Source: VXNE01 sp965217825
GTDB taxonomy: Bacteria > Pseudomonadota > Gammaproteobacteria > Pseudomonadales > Azotimanducaceae
Length of the DNA stretch: 64,000 nucleotides
Assembly (NCBI GenBank): GCA_965217825.1
Contig: OZ244571.1
Span: forward strand, 1,240,001 to 1,304,000
Direction of reading: 5' to 3'
Shown here: positions 45,692 to 55,564 of the stretch, piece after piece
Numbering within the stretch: position 1 is the first letter of the stretch
How the letters are laid out: every line of letters begins with the position of its first letter
Made by a program: the position numbers and the translations under genes
Notes under the pieces: generated by a model
What the model was told of the DNA's origin: nothing
What the model saw: the letters and a program-made list of their open reading frames with translations, nothing else
Database searches by the model: none

Positions 45692-46913
45692 AGTATTTCC
45701 TCCACCACAACTTCAGCACGCCGCTGGCGAAATCGTATTTTGAATTTTCGATTTCGACGATGTAGAAATCGTTCTCGAGGTCGAGCAATAGACGATTGAA
45801 TAGTTGTTTGCGTTCATGCGACGGGAGTTCGAGGCCAAGGTCCGCCAGCAGGCGTTCCGTTTCCTGCAACAGCGTTTCACGCCGCAGCCCTGACGCGGAC
45901 ATGCTGATCTGGCCGAGCAAGGCAGGGGCAATCGAACGCTCCGGGTCCTTGTAGTATTGCCGTATCCGCGAATGGAAGTGTTGTAGCCGGGTGCGGGCGC
46001 CGGAACTGACAATGAGCGCGTCGAACACGGCATCGACATCCGACGCTAGGATTTTGCGATGCTCACGTTTCCACAACCGGTAGAGATCCTGGGTAAGCAT
46101 CTGCATGAACAGCGGGATGGGACGGCCCAGGCGAACGATTAGCCGTTCCGAAACGTCTTCTTCAAATGGGACGCCTCGCCCTCCTAGCATATCGTTCACG
46201 AAGGTTCCAATGTCACCGTCGGAGAGCGGAGGCAGAGGCATGTCTTCAAGGTCGTTGATGAGATCTACCAGCCCGAGCGCGTCGAGAGTCGATGCCAAGT
46301 TGACCGAGCCGCCAACCAGCCAACGAATTGAGTCTCTGGCCGGTGCGGGGCCTAGCCGTTGGGTGCGAAACCAGCCGAGGAACTCGCGCAGCAAGGGTTC
46401 GTTTTGCCGGGACAGGTTGAGCAGCATGTCGGGAAATTCGTCGACGATGAACAGAATAGGCACGCGGGTTTTGCGTGCTTGGGCGAGAAACCGGTCACCG
46501 TGGTGTCGCCAGTTTTCGCGCCAATCGGGGGCGCCTTGGCGTAGCGCGAGTTTGAAACCTCCTACTCCAATTTCATCGATCCTTCCAAGCACACCATTCA
46601 CGAGCCCCCAACCTGCAGCAAGTTGGTCGCGGACGAAGTTCGGGTGCCCATCATGCAATGCATCGATCAGCACTTGGAAGAAGTCGGCTGGATGGGTCAG
46701 ATCCTGGGTATTGATCGAAACCACCGAGAATCCGTTTTCGGGATGGTCACGCATGTGGTCCATAACGCTGGTTTTGCCGGTTCGTCGGGGTGCCGTCAGT
46801 ACCACATGCCCGGCGCGCAACGTTTGCCAGAGTTCCCTCAGAAACGCACCGCGAAATCGCAGGTCAACAGGGTCGATGGGAGCCCCGGTATAGAATTCGG
46901 GCATCTGGTCCAT
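45684..46913 (-). CDS. P-loop ATPase, first gene of two-ATPase operon
   Basis: 409 aa from the ATG at 46913; a second ATG at 46904 is equally possible, and the open frame further upstream to 47186 runs through the IS91 fragment and is not real. Walker A APRRTGKTSVM (about 41-51) and Walker B VPILFIVDEFPDML (about 165-178). A C-terminal helical/winged region follows with a basic, aromatic end (LKLWWRKYYA). It resembles archaeal-type AAA/MNS-clade ATPases (ATPase_2 group). AT content is higher than its neighbours, and AT-rich DNA precedes it (46914-46990). It overlaps the TPR ATPase by 8 bp, so the two products probably work together. Confidence 0.85.
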   Translation of the reverse strand: MDQMPEFYTGAPIDPVDLRFRGAFLRELWQTLRAGHVVLTAPRRTGKTSVMDHMRDHPENGFSVVSINTQDLTHPADFFQVLIDALHDGHPNFVRDQLAAGWGLVNGVLGRIDEIGVGGFKLALRQGAPDWRENWRHHGDRFLAQARKTRVPILFIVDEFPDMLLNLSRQNEPLLREFLGWFRTQRLGPAPARDSIRWLVGGSVNLASTLDALGLVDLINDLEDMPLPPLSDGDIGTFVNDMLGGRGVPFEEDVSERLIVRLGRPIPLFMQMLTQDLYRLWKREHRKILASDVDAVFDALIVSSGARTRLQHFHSRIRQYYKDPERSIAPALLGQISMSASGLRRETLLQETERLLADLGLELPSHERKQLFNRLLLDLENDFYIVEIENSKYDFASGVLKLWWRKYYA

Positions 46914-47167
46914 TTGCACATCAATTTTGTTGTAAAACAGAGTTGCCGGATAAATAACTATACGACGATATTGATGTATGTCAATTCTGTCTAGAAAATG
47001 CAAACTGGCGCAGTCGCGCCCCAACAGTAACGTTGATCTCGAACTTCGAGTACATGCTCGCGCGCGTGAAGTCCGATTTCGGGCTGGACAAGTCCCCCGG
47101 AGACCGATTTCGTGTTCTTCTCGATGGCCGAGACCGCGGAGGCGGTCAGCGCAGAGGCGGGCTGACC
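46914..47167. other. Intergenic: AT-rich promoter region, then small coding-like remnant
   Basis: 46914-46990 is AT-rich and likely holds the promoter of the two-ATPase operon on the minus strand. On the plus strand 47040-47161 reads FEYMLARVKSDFGLDKSP and then, one frame over, ETDFVFFSMAETAEAVSAEA to a stop, which looks like the end of a frameshifted unknown gene. Confidence 0.45.
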
Positions 47168-47344
47168 CCGACGTTTCATCGGGCACCGCGGCCGACTCGC
47201 GCCGAGCTCACGAAGCTGTTGCACACCATCGGCCGGCGGGTGGCCCGTTTGCTCGAACGCCTTGGCCCGCTCGCGCGCGACGCAGACAGCGACCACCTCG
47301 ACTTCGAGCCCGGTGAGGCTTTCGATCGGCTCGTCGGCGCCTCG
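47168..47344 (+). mobile_element. IS91-family transposase fragment, copy 3
   Basis: About 177 bp matching positions 42499-42672 of copy 1 and 56939-57115 of copy 2 (PTFHRAPRPTRAELTKLLHT ... DHLDFEPGEAFDRLVGAS). It is abutted on both sides by unrelated remnants, has no termini, and is inert. Confidence 0.85.
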
Positions 47345-47473
47345 AGCGAGCCTTTGCGATCCGACCTCCTGGCAAAGCGTCGGAACCTGATGGACGCATG
47401 GGCGCAGTTCGTCACGGGAACGCCCGAGGACGTGCTCAACTTCGATGACCGGGTGCGCCAGGGAACCGCTTGA
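47345..47473 (+). pseudogene. Probable tyrosine integrase, last about 35 codons
   Basis: Reads RSDLLAKRRNLMDAWAQFVT and on to a stop. The pattern L-A-K-R-R-x-L-M-x-A-W-A-x-F is the usual extreme C-terminus of P4-type integrases. Nothing of the catalytic domain remains. It may mark the former edge of a mobile island. The assignment rests on a short stretch. Confidence 0.45.
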
Positions 47474-47511
47474 ACCATCCGGTCCGCAGATGCCGGCTCC
47501 CCTTCCGGTCG

Positions 47512-47830
47512 TCACCAACGTTTTCGCCTCGGGTCCCGCCGTATCACCCGAAGCGCTGCGGCGAACCGCCGGTTCATCCGCGGCCAGAACCACTCGCGAA
47601 GATAGGCCGTTCGCGTCCGATGTCCCGGTGATCCCGCCCAGGGCCAGTTTCCGCGGCAGACGCCCCTGCGCCGTCCCGAACCAGCGTTGCGACCGACCGC
47701 GCGACTTCGTCGAGTACGACGGGATCATCTCGATCCCCAACTCCCCGATCGCCCTGCCGAACTGCGTCGGGTTGGCCCTGCACACCTTCCCGCCCGCCGC
47801 CGGCGCCCAGTAGTGCGACCCCGGTCCGTG
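47512..47830 (-). pseudogene. ISNCY-type (integrase-core) transposase fragment
   Basis: Minus-strand reading gives GSHYWAPAAGGKVCRANPTQ, FGRAIGELGIEMIPSYSTKS and RGRSQRWFGTAQGRLPRKLA, matching the C-terminal DDE/rve core region of ISNCY/IS481-like transposases. After about 47600 a frameshift continues into REWFWPRMNRRFAAALRVI and a stop at 47512. No start, N-terminus or inverted repeats. A dead fragment just beyond the giant protease gene's 3' end. Confidence 0.7.
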
Positions 47831-47887
47831 TACAGGGTGCTCGAGGTTCCCCACTCGAGCGGCCCGGTGGGTGTCGTTGAAGGGACC

Positions 47888-50800
47888 TTAGCGGTCCGGC
47901 GCGTCGTCCGCGCGTAGCTCCGCCACCACGTTCGCCCCCCATCGGTGCCACCAGCTCGGGAGCGGCTCCACCGTCACCGCGAAGGTCGCCTCGACGACGC
48001 GGCCCTCGCCGTCCTCGGCCTTCACCGTCACCGTCGTCTCGCCGTCCTCGCCAACGTCGTTCGGCGTGATGACCAGCACGTCCCCGGCCACCCGCACGCG
48101 GACCAGGGTCGGATCCGCGGTCACCGCCGTGTACGTCAACCTGCCGCCCGGTACGACGGCGAAGAAACGCGAGAGACGCAGGCTCTCCCCGTCTCCCAGT
48201 GCCGAAAACTCCAGGTCGGGGATCGCCGCGGCCAAGGCGGGTGGCGTCCGCGCGCCTACGCGCGCCGCGGCGCCGGGTCCCTGCATATTGACGGCCCGCA
48301 CTTCGAACGTGTACGCAGTGGCATTGGCGAGCCCCTGGACCACGTGACTCTCGACCGCGGCATCCGGCAAATCCGTCCAATCCGGCGCCCAGGTGCCGCC
48401 CCCGTCCGCGCTCTGCCGGAACTGGTAGCCGGTGATGGCCGCTCCACCGGGATTCCCGGGTGGCGACCACCGCAGGGTCACCCGGTGCTCGCGGGGCGTT
48501 GCCGAGAGATCCTGGGGCGGACCCGGGGTGCCGACAATGATGGTCGCCCGCGCCGAACCGGCGCCGGGTCCGCTCGCGTTCACGGCGCGCACCTCGAAGC
48601 CGTAGCGCAACCCGTCGGTCAGTCCGCCGACCTCGAACACCCGCGTCTCGGCGTTGTTGTCCGGCACGTCGATCCAGGCGGGATCCCAGGTGTCGCCGCC
48701 GTCGGCGGTGCGCTGGTACTGGTAGCCGGCCACGGGCGAGAGGCCCGTGTCGTCGGGACGCGACCAGGTCAACGTCGCCCGGCCCGACCCCACCTCGGCC
48801 TCGAGCCGCGGTGGACCGGGCGCGGTCGAGGCGGGCGGCGACCAGTGGGTCGCGCCGATCGGGGTGACCGCCCTGACGCGGTACGTGTGCGGGGTGCCAT
48901 TCGGGGGCGCCGAATCGGCATGGGACGTTCCCGCTCCCGCGTGCGGGGGATCGACGTCGGCGAAGGGTCCGCCGCCAACCCTGCGCTGCAGCTCGTAGCG
49001 CGTGATCTCGTCACCCGCATCGAGCGGGGCGTCCCACGTCACGACGATCCCGTCGGCGTCGGTGTCGCTTGCCCCTACCGCAACGCCGGACGGCCCGCGC
49101 TGCGGACCGAACTCCCGAGCGGTCGCTTCGCCGTCGGCGTCCGCGTCGATCTTGAGTGCCGGGTATGCGCCGGCCTCGAACGACCAGGGGCCGTCGGGTT
49201 CGCCGTCGCCGTCGAGATCGATGTTCCAGTCCCGGTAGATGCCGTCGTACCCCGACGGATCCACAAGATCCGCGGTCGTGCGGCTGCCGACCGACGAGGC
49301 GGGGAAGCCCACGGCGATTTCCCCCGCAGCGTGGCGCTCCGAGTAGCTCCGCGCAACCTCCGCTCCGTTGTCTACCCGTTCGCCTACGACGCCGCCGCCG
49401 CGCTCCCGGGCAATGACGGCGCCCGTCGCGTAGCTGGCGACGATGCGGCCTTCCACGTTCAGTCGACCGACGAGACCGCCGACGCTTCGGTCGCCCGAGA
49501 TGGTCCCCGTGGCATAGCTGCCGGAGATGGTCCCGCCGGAGAGCCCGGCCAAGCCCCCGACGTACGCGTCGCCCGCCACGCGGCCAGTTGCGTAGCTGGC
49601 GACGATCGGTCCGGCATTCCTCCCTACCAGACCACCGACGATCCCGTCGCCCGTTACGTCTGTATGAGCACGGGTGTTGTGGATTGAGCCTCCCGCATCA
49701 TCGGACGTGGAAACGTAGCCCACCACTCCCCCGACGTCCACGTGGCCCTCAACGGTCCCGGTGGTAACGACGCCGTGCACGCGCCCCGCGCTGCTACCGG
49801 CTATCGTGCCGACGTTCTCTCCGCCGGCAACGGCGACCCCGACCACGCGTAGGTTCCGCACGGTTCCTCCCCGCTCGACGCTCGCGAACAGACCGACGCG
49901 GAACGAGGCAAGTGTCCCGACAGCCGATTCGCCGCGGTCGATGAACAGGCGCGAAATCGCATGACCGTTGCCCTCGAAAACCGCGTGAAAGAAATCCTTC
50001 GTGTAGCGGGCGAACAGGCCTTCCCCAAAGAGAAACGACACACCGCCGATCGGTTCCCAGCCGAGGCCGTCGTTCCAGAACCGGTCGCCCGCGTCGGCGG
50101 CGCCGCTGCCGTTCGTGTCGAAGTCGAGGTCCGCGGCCAGTTCGTAGCCGATGCAGCCGCCAACGCACCCCATGCCGTGCAGGCGATCGGGGTAGGCCGC
50201 GTCGTACGCATCCGCCATCGCGGGCGTGGGAACGCGAGGTGATCCCGCGCTCCCGACGGTGGCATCGCCGTCCGGATCGAAGCGGATGGCATCGAGCTGA
50301 CCGAGATCCGCGACCTCGATCAGGCCGTCGTCGTCGCGGTCGTAGTCCACCCGGACGGTGACCTCCACCGCCTGCTGCGCGGTCTCGCCGGACCCTTCCC
50401 CGTCGGTCGCCGACACGCTCACGGTCGCCGCGCCTCCGGCCACCGGCGTCGCGGTCACCGTCGAGTCCCGGACGCCGACCGACACGACATCCGGATCGGA
50501 GGACTCCGCAGCGTAGGACAGATCGTCACGGTCGGGGTCGTGGAAGTGCGGCGACGCATCGAAGCGCCACGGCGTCCCGGATAGAACGAGCGTACGCCCA
50601 TCGATGGGTTCGCCCGGCCGCGGCGCAGCGTTGACGACTTCGACCTCGAAGTCCAGTTCGGCGGTCTGTTCCCCGTCGCTTGCCGTCACCGTCACCGTCG
50701 CGACGCCCGCGCCGACGGCCTCGACCAACAGCCCGTCTCCGGACGGACCGGCAACCGCGACATCCGGGTCCGTGACGCGGGCGGCGTACGACAGCGCATC

Positions 50801-53800
50801 GCCCTCGGGATCGACGAATACCGACGCGACGTCCGCCGTCTCCTGCTCCCCCGTCTTGAGCGATACGGCGGGAATGGCGCCTTCCACGGTCGGCGCCCGG
50901 TTGTCGTCCGCCGCCGGATTGACCGTCAGCCTGAACGTCGCCGTTGCCGACAGAGGCGGCGTTCCCGCGTCGGTGGCCGTCACACGGACGTCCGTCGTCG
51001 CCGCATCGGTTTCTCCCGGCGTACCCGAGAACGTCCGCGTCGCCGCGTCGAACGCCAGCCACCCGGGCGTCCCCGGGGCGAGGTAGGCAACCGCGTCGCC
51101 GTCGGGGTCGCCACCGGGCGGGAACACGTACCGGAACGACTCGCCGACCCGCGCCGCCCGGTGAGCCACGTGGGGAGCGGCGGGCCGCCGGTTGACCACT
51201 GCGACGGGGGCACTGCGCACCGGCTCGCCGCCATCGACCTCCGCGGCGACCTGGTACTCGTAGCGCACGGCAACCCCGCTTCCCTGCGGCGTGGCCGTCG
51301 AAGGTGGTCGGTCCTCGTACGCCGTCTCGGCGACATCGGCGGCAAGGAGCTCGCCGTTCCGGTAGATGTTGTAGCGGATGCCGCGAGGCGCCGGCCAATG
51401 GGCAGGGGATTCGCTCCAGGCCAGTCTCGCCCGGCCGTTCGAGGCGGTCATGGCGAGGCGTGGTGGTTCGCGGAGCTGACGGCCGAACTCCTGCCACGTG
51501 CGCGCGCCGTCGGCGTCGAGGTCCGCTTTGAGCCCCGGATACTGCTCCGGAGTGCCGAAGTCCCAGGGGTCGTAGCCGTCCGACGCCGACCCGTCGCCGC
51601 GCGGAGCGGGGAACCCGCCCGGGTAGGAGCCGTTGTCCTTCTTCGCCGCGACCCGCCAGTTCGCGTAGATGCCGCGGTAGCCCCGTGGACCGGTCAGTTC
51701 CGCGGTCGTCTTCCCGGTGACGCCCCTCGATCTCGTCTCGACGCCATCCACGCGTCCGTTGCCGTCCGCGTCGTCCGAGCCGACGCCGACCGCCGTATCG
51801 GAGGTCTCCACGTCCCAGTAGCTCGTGTAGATCGGTGCCGAGAAGCGCACGTGCCCGACCAGACCGCCGACACGGCGCCTGCCGGCCACCGGACCGGTGC
51901 TGAAGCTGGCCCACACCTCCAGCCTGTCCAATCCTAAACCGACCAAGCCGCCGACATCCTCCACACCGGAGACCGGCCCCGTCGCATACGAGCCGATGAT
52001 CGCCCCGTTGAACCATCCCGCGAGGCCCCCTACCCTGTACTGGCCCGTCACGATCCCGGTGGCGTACGACCCCCCGATCGACGCGAACAACAAGCCTTTG
52101 CCGACGAGCCCGCCGACATCGTCGCGGCCGGACACCTCGGCCGCGGCATGGCTGTGGACGACCTCCGATTGACTGTAGCCGGCCAGGCCGCCGACGAAAT
52201 CGAGTCCCGCAACCCGCCCGGTGACCCTCACGCCTTCGACGCTGTTCCTGCCGCAGCCCCGGTTGCCGCAGTTGCGAAGGCCGCCCGCCAGGCCACCGAC
52301 GTACCGTCGGCCCTCGACGTCCACGTCGACAACCCCCAGGCTCTGAATTCTCCTGTCCTGGTATTCGACCGTCTTGCCTCCCCAGAACCCGCCGAAGAGC
52401 CCCACGTTGTCCCGGTCACTCCGGTCGATGAACAGGCTGGCGATGGCACGGCCGTTGCCGTGGAAATCCCCGGCGAAACAGTCCTCGGGCCGCACCAGTC
52501 CCTGATAGTCGGCGCGCGAATTCCCGATCGGTACCCAGCCCGCGCCGCCCTCGCTCCGGCTCCAGCCCCGGTCGACCCGGCCGGACGCGTAGCTCCCCGC
52601 CTCGTCGAAGTCCAAGTCCCGGGTCAGTTCGTAGCCCGTGCAGCCCGTCTTGCAGCCCATGTCCCGGACCGCGTCCGGAAACGCCTCGAAATACCGGTCC
52701 TGAGCCGCCAGTGCGTCCTCCACGCCGTCCCCGTCGAGGTCGAGGCGCACGGCGTCGAGCTGCTCCAGCGTCGCGATCTCGATCAGGCCGTCGCCGTCCG
52801 TATCGTAGTCCGTCTCGCCCCACTCGCGATCCACCGCCACTGCGAAGGTCTCGAGCACGCTGAGTCCCCCGGCATCGGTCGCCCGCACGGTGACCGCCGC
52901 CGTCCCGCGCCGGGTCGGCGTCAGCGTCAGCATCGATCCTTCGATGCCGGTCCGCACGACTTCGGGGTCGCCGGTGAGCGCCGAGTAGGCGAGTTCGTCG
53001 CCGTCGGCATTCTCGAAGTGCGCGGAGAGGTCGACGGTCTCGCCGTCCAGCCCGAGCAGCGTGCGCTCGCCGATCCGCACGGCGACGGTCGGCGCGCGGT
53101 GCTCGTCCGGCGAGTCCAGCGCCGCGACCGCCGACGGCGCCACGACGATCCCGGCCCCCGCGTTGCGGTCCGCGCCCTCGGACCCGATGTCAAGCGCGCC
53201 GGCTGTCAGCGCGGCACGGAGTTCCGCCGGGGACACCCGCCTCGGGCCGCCCGCGGCCTGCAACGCCAGCGCGGCGATCGCCGCCGCGTGCGGCGCCGCC
53301 GCCGACGTGCCGTGGAAGTCGCGGAACCCGGGCGTCGCCGTCGACACTCCGTCCGCCGCCGCGATGTCCGGCTTCGCGACCAGGACGCCGCCGTCGGCGC
53401 CGAAGTTGCCGGGGGTGACCGGCGTGCCGTCGGGCTCGTAGAACATCCGCCGCGGACCGTCGGAGCTGAAGCTCTCGACCGCCTCCGAGCCGTCGAACGC
53501 CCCGTCCGCGCCGCCGGCGGTGCGGGCGTCCACCGCTGCCGCGGTGACCGCGCTCTTCGCGCCCAGGTGGCCGAAGATCTGTCCCTCGGTGGCTTGCTCC
53601 AGCCGGCCGCGCAGGGTGTTTAGCCGGAGGTAGCGGTCCTCGCCGGACGCCTTCACCACCACCAGCCGCGATCCGACTTCCGCTGCGGACAACGGAACCC
53701 GCTCGTACGGGTCCGAGCCCCCCTCCTGCGTGTCCGTCGAATTCGCCAGCAGTTCGGTCAGCGTCTCGTCGAACAGATACAGGTCGTAGTCGTTCGCCGA

Positions 53801-55564
53801 TGCGCCCAGCGGGTCCGCCCACTTCAACTGCAGCGCCAGACCCAGCGCGGCGATGGCGTTGGAGTTGGATCCACCGAAGTCGTGCACGGTACCCTCGATA
53901 CCCGGCGGCGCATCGCCGTCCGCGGGCGCGAAGTCGCCCTCCCAGACGCCCGCCGTGCCCGCGTCAAGCCGGCCCGAGTTGCCGGCGGGACTGAAATGGA
54001 AGCAGCCGTCCGCGACCGCGTCGTTGATCGCCCGGGCCGCCGTGTCGTCCTGGAACGCGCCTTCGGCGAAGTAGAAGACGTCGTCCACGACGACGTCCGC
54101 CCCCGCCTCGCAGAGCGCTTCGACGTTCGCCGCGAACCGCTCCTGGCCGCCGAACGCGGTGGCGAAGTAGAGATGCGCGCCCGGCGCCAGATCGTGGACG
54201 ATCTCCAGCATCGCCGTCCCCTCGTCCCCGTGGTCGCCCGCCTGGCCGGCCAGCACCGTCACGTGGGGCGGCAGGTCGCCCGTCGCCTGCCGGTCCGCCA
54301 GCGTCTCGACGCCGTTCGACAGCACGCCGATGCCGATGCCGGCGCCGTCGACCCCGAAACTCTCGCGCGCCGCTGCCGCACCATGTCCGATGTCGCCCTC
54401 GGAGGTGTTCTCCTTCTCGGACCCGTCCGCTTCCGATTTCGGTGCGCCCGAGTCGCCCGGCGCACGCCCGACCGATCGCCCGGCGACGCCACCGGATCCG
54501 GGCACGCCTCGCGGGACTGACACACCCGGCCACGCGTCCGAGGGCCACCGGACCAGGTCGCCGGACGACACTTCATTGGACGTCCGGTCGAGGCGTCCTG
54601 CCTCATCCGCATTGGTAACTGCGACGTCGGCAGGCTCGATCCGGCTCACCGCATCCTCCGCGGCCAGCGCTTCCAGGGCGTCCGCGGGCACCCGCGCCCG
54701 TACCGCGCGGTAACGCTCGAAGCTGTCCACGACCGACCCGCCCAGCGCGGTGATCCGATCCAGCAGGGCTTGGGAGACGTCCGCGGCGATGTCGACCAGC
54801 ACACGGCCGGCGTCGTCCAGATCGAGACCGCGCGGCACGGCGGGATCGCGCAGCACGCCGAGGAGAAGCGAGCCAATCTTGCGCTGCGCCGGCGTGCGAC
54901 GCGCCTTCTCGGCCATCGCCGTCTCGATCCGGCGCACCGCCACGAGCGGCAACTCGCCCCCCGCCACCAGCGGCCGGCCCGCGTCCCGGGCGTGGTACGC
55001 GACGTGTCCCCCCGGGCCGGCGGAAGCATCGGGATCCACGAACACGGCGTCGTCGGGCCCGGTCACCACCGCGTGGAGGCCCGCCGACGTCCACTCGATC
55101 CGCGCCGAGAGATCACCGGAAAGACTCCGGCCGCGGAACCCCCGAACCGCAGGCACCCGATCCGGCGGCAACGCCGCGTGCTCAAGGCGGAAACGCACGA
55201 AAGAGCCATCGGGCATGGGCAGCGGCAACACCGCGCGGGACCCGTCAACGCCCGGTGTCCCGGCGAGGATTTCGTCGAGCCGTGTGGTGTCGAGTAGCGC
55301 CGCAAAGCGTACGCCAGTCGACGTCAGTTCCGCCGGTACCGGACCGCTCGGTGCGGGTCGCCAGATTGCGCCGACCGCCTGTTGGGCCAACCCGGGGGGC
55401 GGTGTGTCGGCTTCCCCCGTCTCGTCATCGACAGCACCGGCCGCAACGAGTCCTGCGGCAACGGCCACATTGGCGAGCCAAAAGCCGGCCACGCGACCGC
55501 CCCGCCCCGGAATCTGGGTGTCCCCGGCGCAACGATGCCCACTCATGCCTCGCGAATTGATCAC
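47888..55564 (-). CDS. Giant subtilase-like surface protein with GLUG, cadherin-like and fibronectin modules
   Basis: 2558 aa. The N-terminus has a hydrophobic export segment (VAGFWLANVAVAAGLVAAGA, about 25-45) and a propeptide-like region to about 330. The S8-like domain (about 395-800) keeps the serine motif GTSAAAPHAAAIAAL, while the aspartate position reads IGVLSNGVETL (Asn for Asp) and the histidine block is DEGTAMLEIVHDLAPGA. Then come two modules, each opening with DGLIE(I/V)A.LEQLDAIR-type calcium-like DxDxDG text and Cys pairs (MGCKTGCTGYEL, MGCVGGCIGYEL), followed by GLUG repeats (VGGLVG...GSYATG). Between and after are FN3 domains and cadherin-like DxDGDxLxY repeats. The product is probably secreted or surface-bound. 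Long antisense frames are GC artefacts. Confidence 0.88.
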   Translation of the reverse strand: MINSRGMSGHRCAGDTQIPGRGGRVAGFWLANVAVAAGLVAAGAVDDETGEADTPPPGLAQQAVGAIWRPAPSGPVPAELTSTGVRFAALLDTTRLDEILAGTPGVDGSRAVLPLPMPDGSFVRFRLEHAALPPDRVPAVRGFRGRSLSGDLSARIEWTSAGLHAVVTGPDDAVFVDPDASAGPGGHVAYHARDAGRPLVAGGELPLVAVRRIETAMAEKARRTPAQRKIGSLLLGVLRDPAVPRGLDLDDAGRVLVDIAADVSQALLDRITALGGSVVDSFERYRAVRARVPADALEALAAEDAVSRIEPADVAVTNADEAGRLDRTSNEVSSGDLVRWPSDAWPGVSVPRGVPGSGGVAGRSVGRAPGDSGAPKSEADGSEKENTSEGDIGHGAAAARESFGVDGAGIGIGVLSNGVETLADRQATGDLPPHVTVLAGQAGDHGDEGTAMLEIVHDLAPGAHLYFATAFGGQERFAANVEALCEAGADVVVDDVFYFAEGAFQDDTAARAINDAVADGCFHFSPAGNSGRLDAGTAGVWEGDFAPADGDAPPGIEGTVHDFGGSNSNAIAALGLALQLKWADPLGASANDYDLYLFDETLTELLANSTDTQEGGSDPYERVPLSAAEVGSRLVVVKASGEDRYLRLNTLRGRLEQATEGQIFGHLGAKSAVTAAAVDARTAGGADGAFDGSEAVESFSSDGPRRMFYEPDGTPVTPGNFGADGGVLVAKPDIAAADGVSTATPGFRDFHGTSAAAPHAAAIAALALQAAGGPRRVSPAELRAALTAGALDIGSEGADRNAGAGIVVAPSAVAALDSPDEHRAPTVAVRIGERTLLGLDGETVDLSAHFENADGDELAYSALTGDPEVVRTGIEGSMLTLTPTRRGTAAVTVRATDAGGLSVLETFAVAVDREWGETDYDTDGDGLIEIATLEQLDAVRLDLDGDGVEDALAAQDRYFEAFPDAVRDMGCKTGCTGYELTRDLDFDEAGSYASGRVDRGWSRSEGGAGWVPIGNSRADYQGLVRPEDCFAGDFHGNGRAIASLFIDRSDRDNVGLFGGFWGGKTVEYQDRRIQSLGVVDVDVEGRRYVGGLAGGLRNCGNRGCGRNSVEGVRVTGRVAGLDFVGGLAGYSQSEVVHSHAAAEVSGRDDVGGLVGKGLLFASIGGSYATGIVTGQYRVGGLAGWFNGAIIGSYATGPVSGVEDVGGLVGLGLDRLEVWASFSTGPVAGRRRVGGLVGHVRFSAPIYTSYWDVETSDTAVGVGSDDADGNGRVDGVETRSRGVTGKTTAELTGPRGYRGIYANWRVAAKKDNGSYPGGFPAPRGDGSASDGYDPWDFGTPEQYPGLKADLDADGARTWQEFGRQLREPPRLAMTASNGRARLAWSESPAHWPAPRGIRYNIYRNGELLAADVAETAYEDRPPSTATPQGSGVAVRYEYQVAAEVDGGEPVRSAPVAVVNRRPAAPHVAHRAARVGESFRYVFPPGGDPDGDAVAYLAPGTPGWLAFDAATRTFSGTPGETDAATTDVRVTATDAGTPPLSATATFRLTVNPAADDNRAPTVEGAIPAVSLKTGEQETADVASVFVDPEGDALSYAARVTDPDVAVAGPSGDGLLVEAVGAGVATVTVTASDGEQTAELDFEVEVVNAAPRPGEPIDGRTLVLSGTPWRFDASPHFHDPDRDDLSYAAESSDPDVVSVGVRDSTVTATPVAGGAATVSVSATDGEGSGETAQQAVEVTVRVDYDRDDDGLIEVADLGQLDAIRFDPDGDATVGSAGSPRVPTPAMADAYDAAYPDRLHGMGCVGGCIGYELAADLDFDTNGSGAADAGDRFWNDGLGWEPIGGVSFLFGEGLFARYTKDFFHAVFEGNGHAISRLFIDRGESAVGTLASFRVGLFASVERGGTVRNLRVVGVAVAGGENVGTIAGSSAGRVHGVVTTGTVEGHVDVGGVVGYVSTSDDAGGSIHNTRAHTDVTGDGIVGGLVGRNAGPIVASYATGRVAGDAYVGGLAGLSGGTISGSYATGTISGDRSVGGLVGRLNVEGRIVASYATGAVIARERGGGVVGERVDNGAEVARSYSERHAAGEIAVGFPASSVGSRTTADLVDPSGYDGIYRDWNIDLDGDGEPDGPWSFEAGAYPALKIDADADGEATAREFGPQRGPSGVAVGASDTDADGIVVTWDAPLDAGDEITRYELQRRVGGGPFADVDPPHAGAGTSHADSAPPNGTPHTYRVRAVTPIGATHWSPPASTAPGPPRLEAEVGSGRATLTWSRPDDTGLSPVAGYQYQRTADGGDTWDPAWIDVPDNNAETRVFEVGGLTDGLRYGFEVRAVNASGPGAGSARATIIVGTPGPPQDLSATPREHRVTLRWSPPGNPGGAAITGYQFRQSADGGGTWAPDWTDLPDAAVESHVVQGLANATAYTFEVRAVNMQGPGAAARVGARTPPALAAAIPDLEFSALGDGESLRLSRFFAVVPGGRLTYTAVTADPTLVRVRVAGDVLVITPNDVGEDGETTVTVKAEDGEGRVVEATFAVTVEPLPSWWHRWGANVVAELRADDAPDR

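Noticed and set aside
47033..47473. A single 146-codon plus-strand gene
   Set aside because: Its frame is a chance fusion of an unknown remnant, the IS91 fragment and an integrase tail.
47945..53623. Long plus-strand open frames (about 580 and 491 codons) antisense to the giant protease gene, and a 496-codon frame on the same strand
   Set aside because: They are rich in Arg, Ala, Gly and Pro with no motif, as expected for GC-rich shadows. The 2558-aa frame has continuous domain homology.
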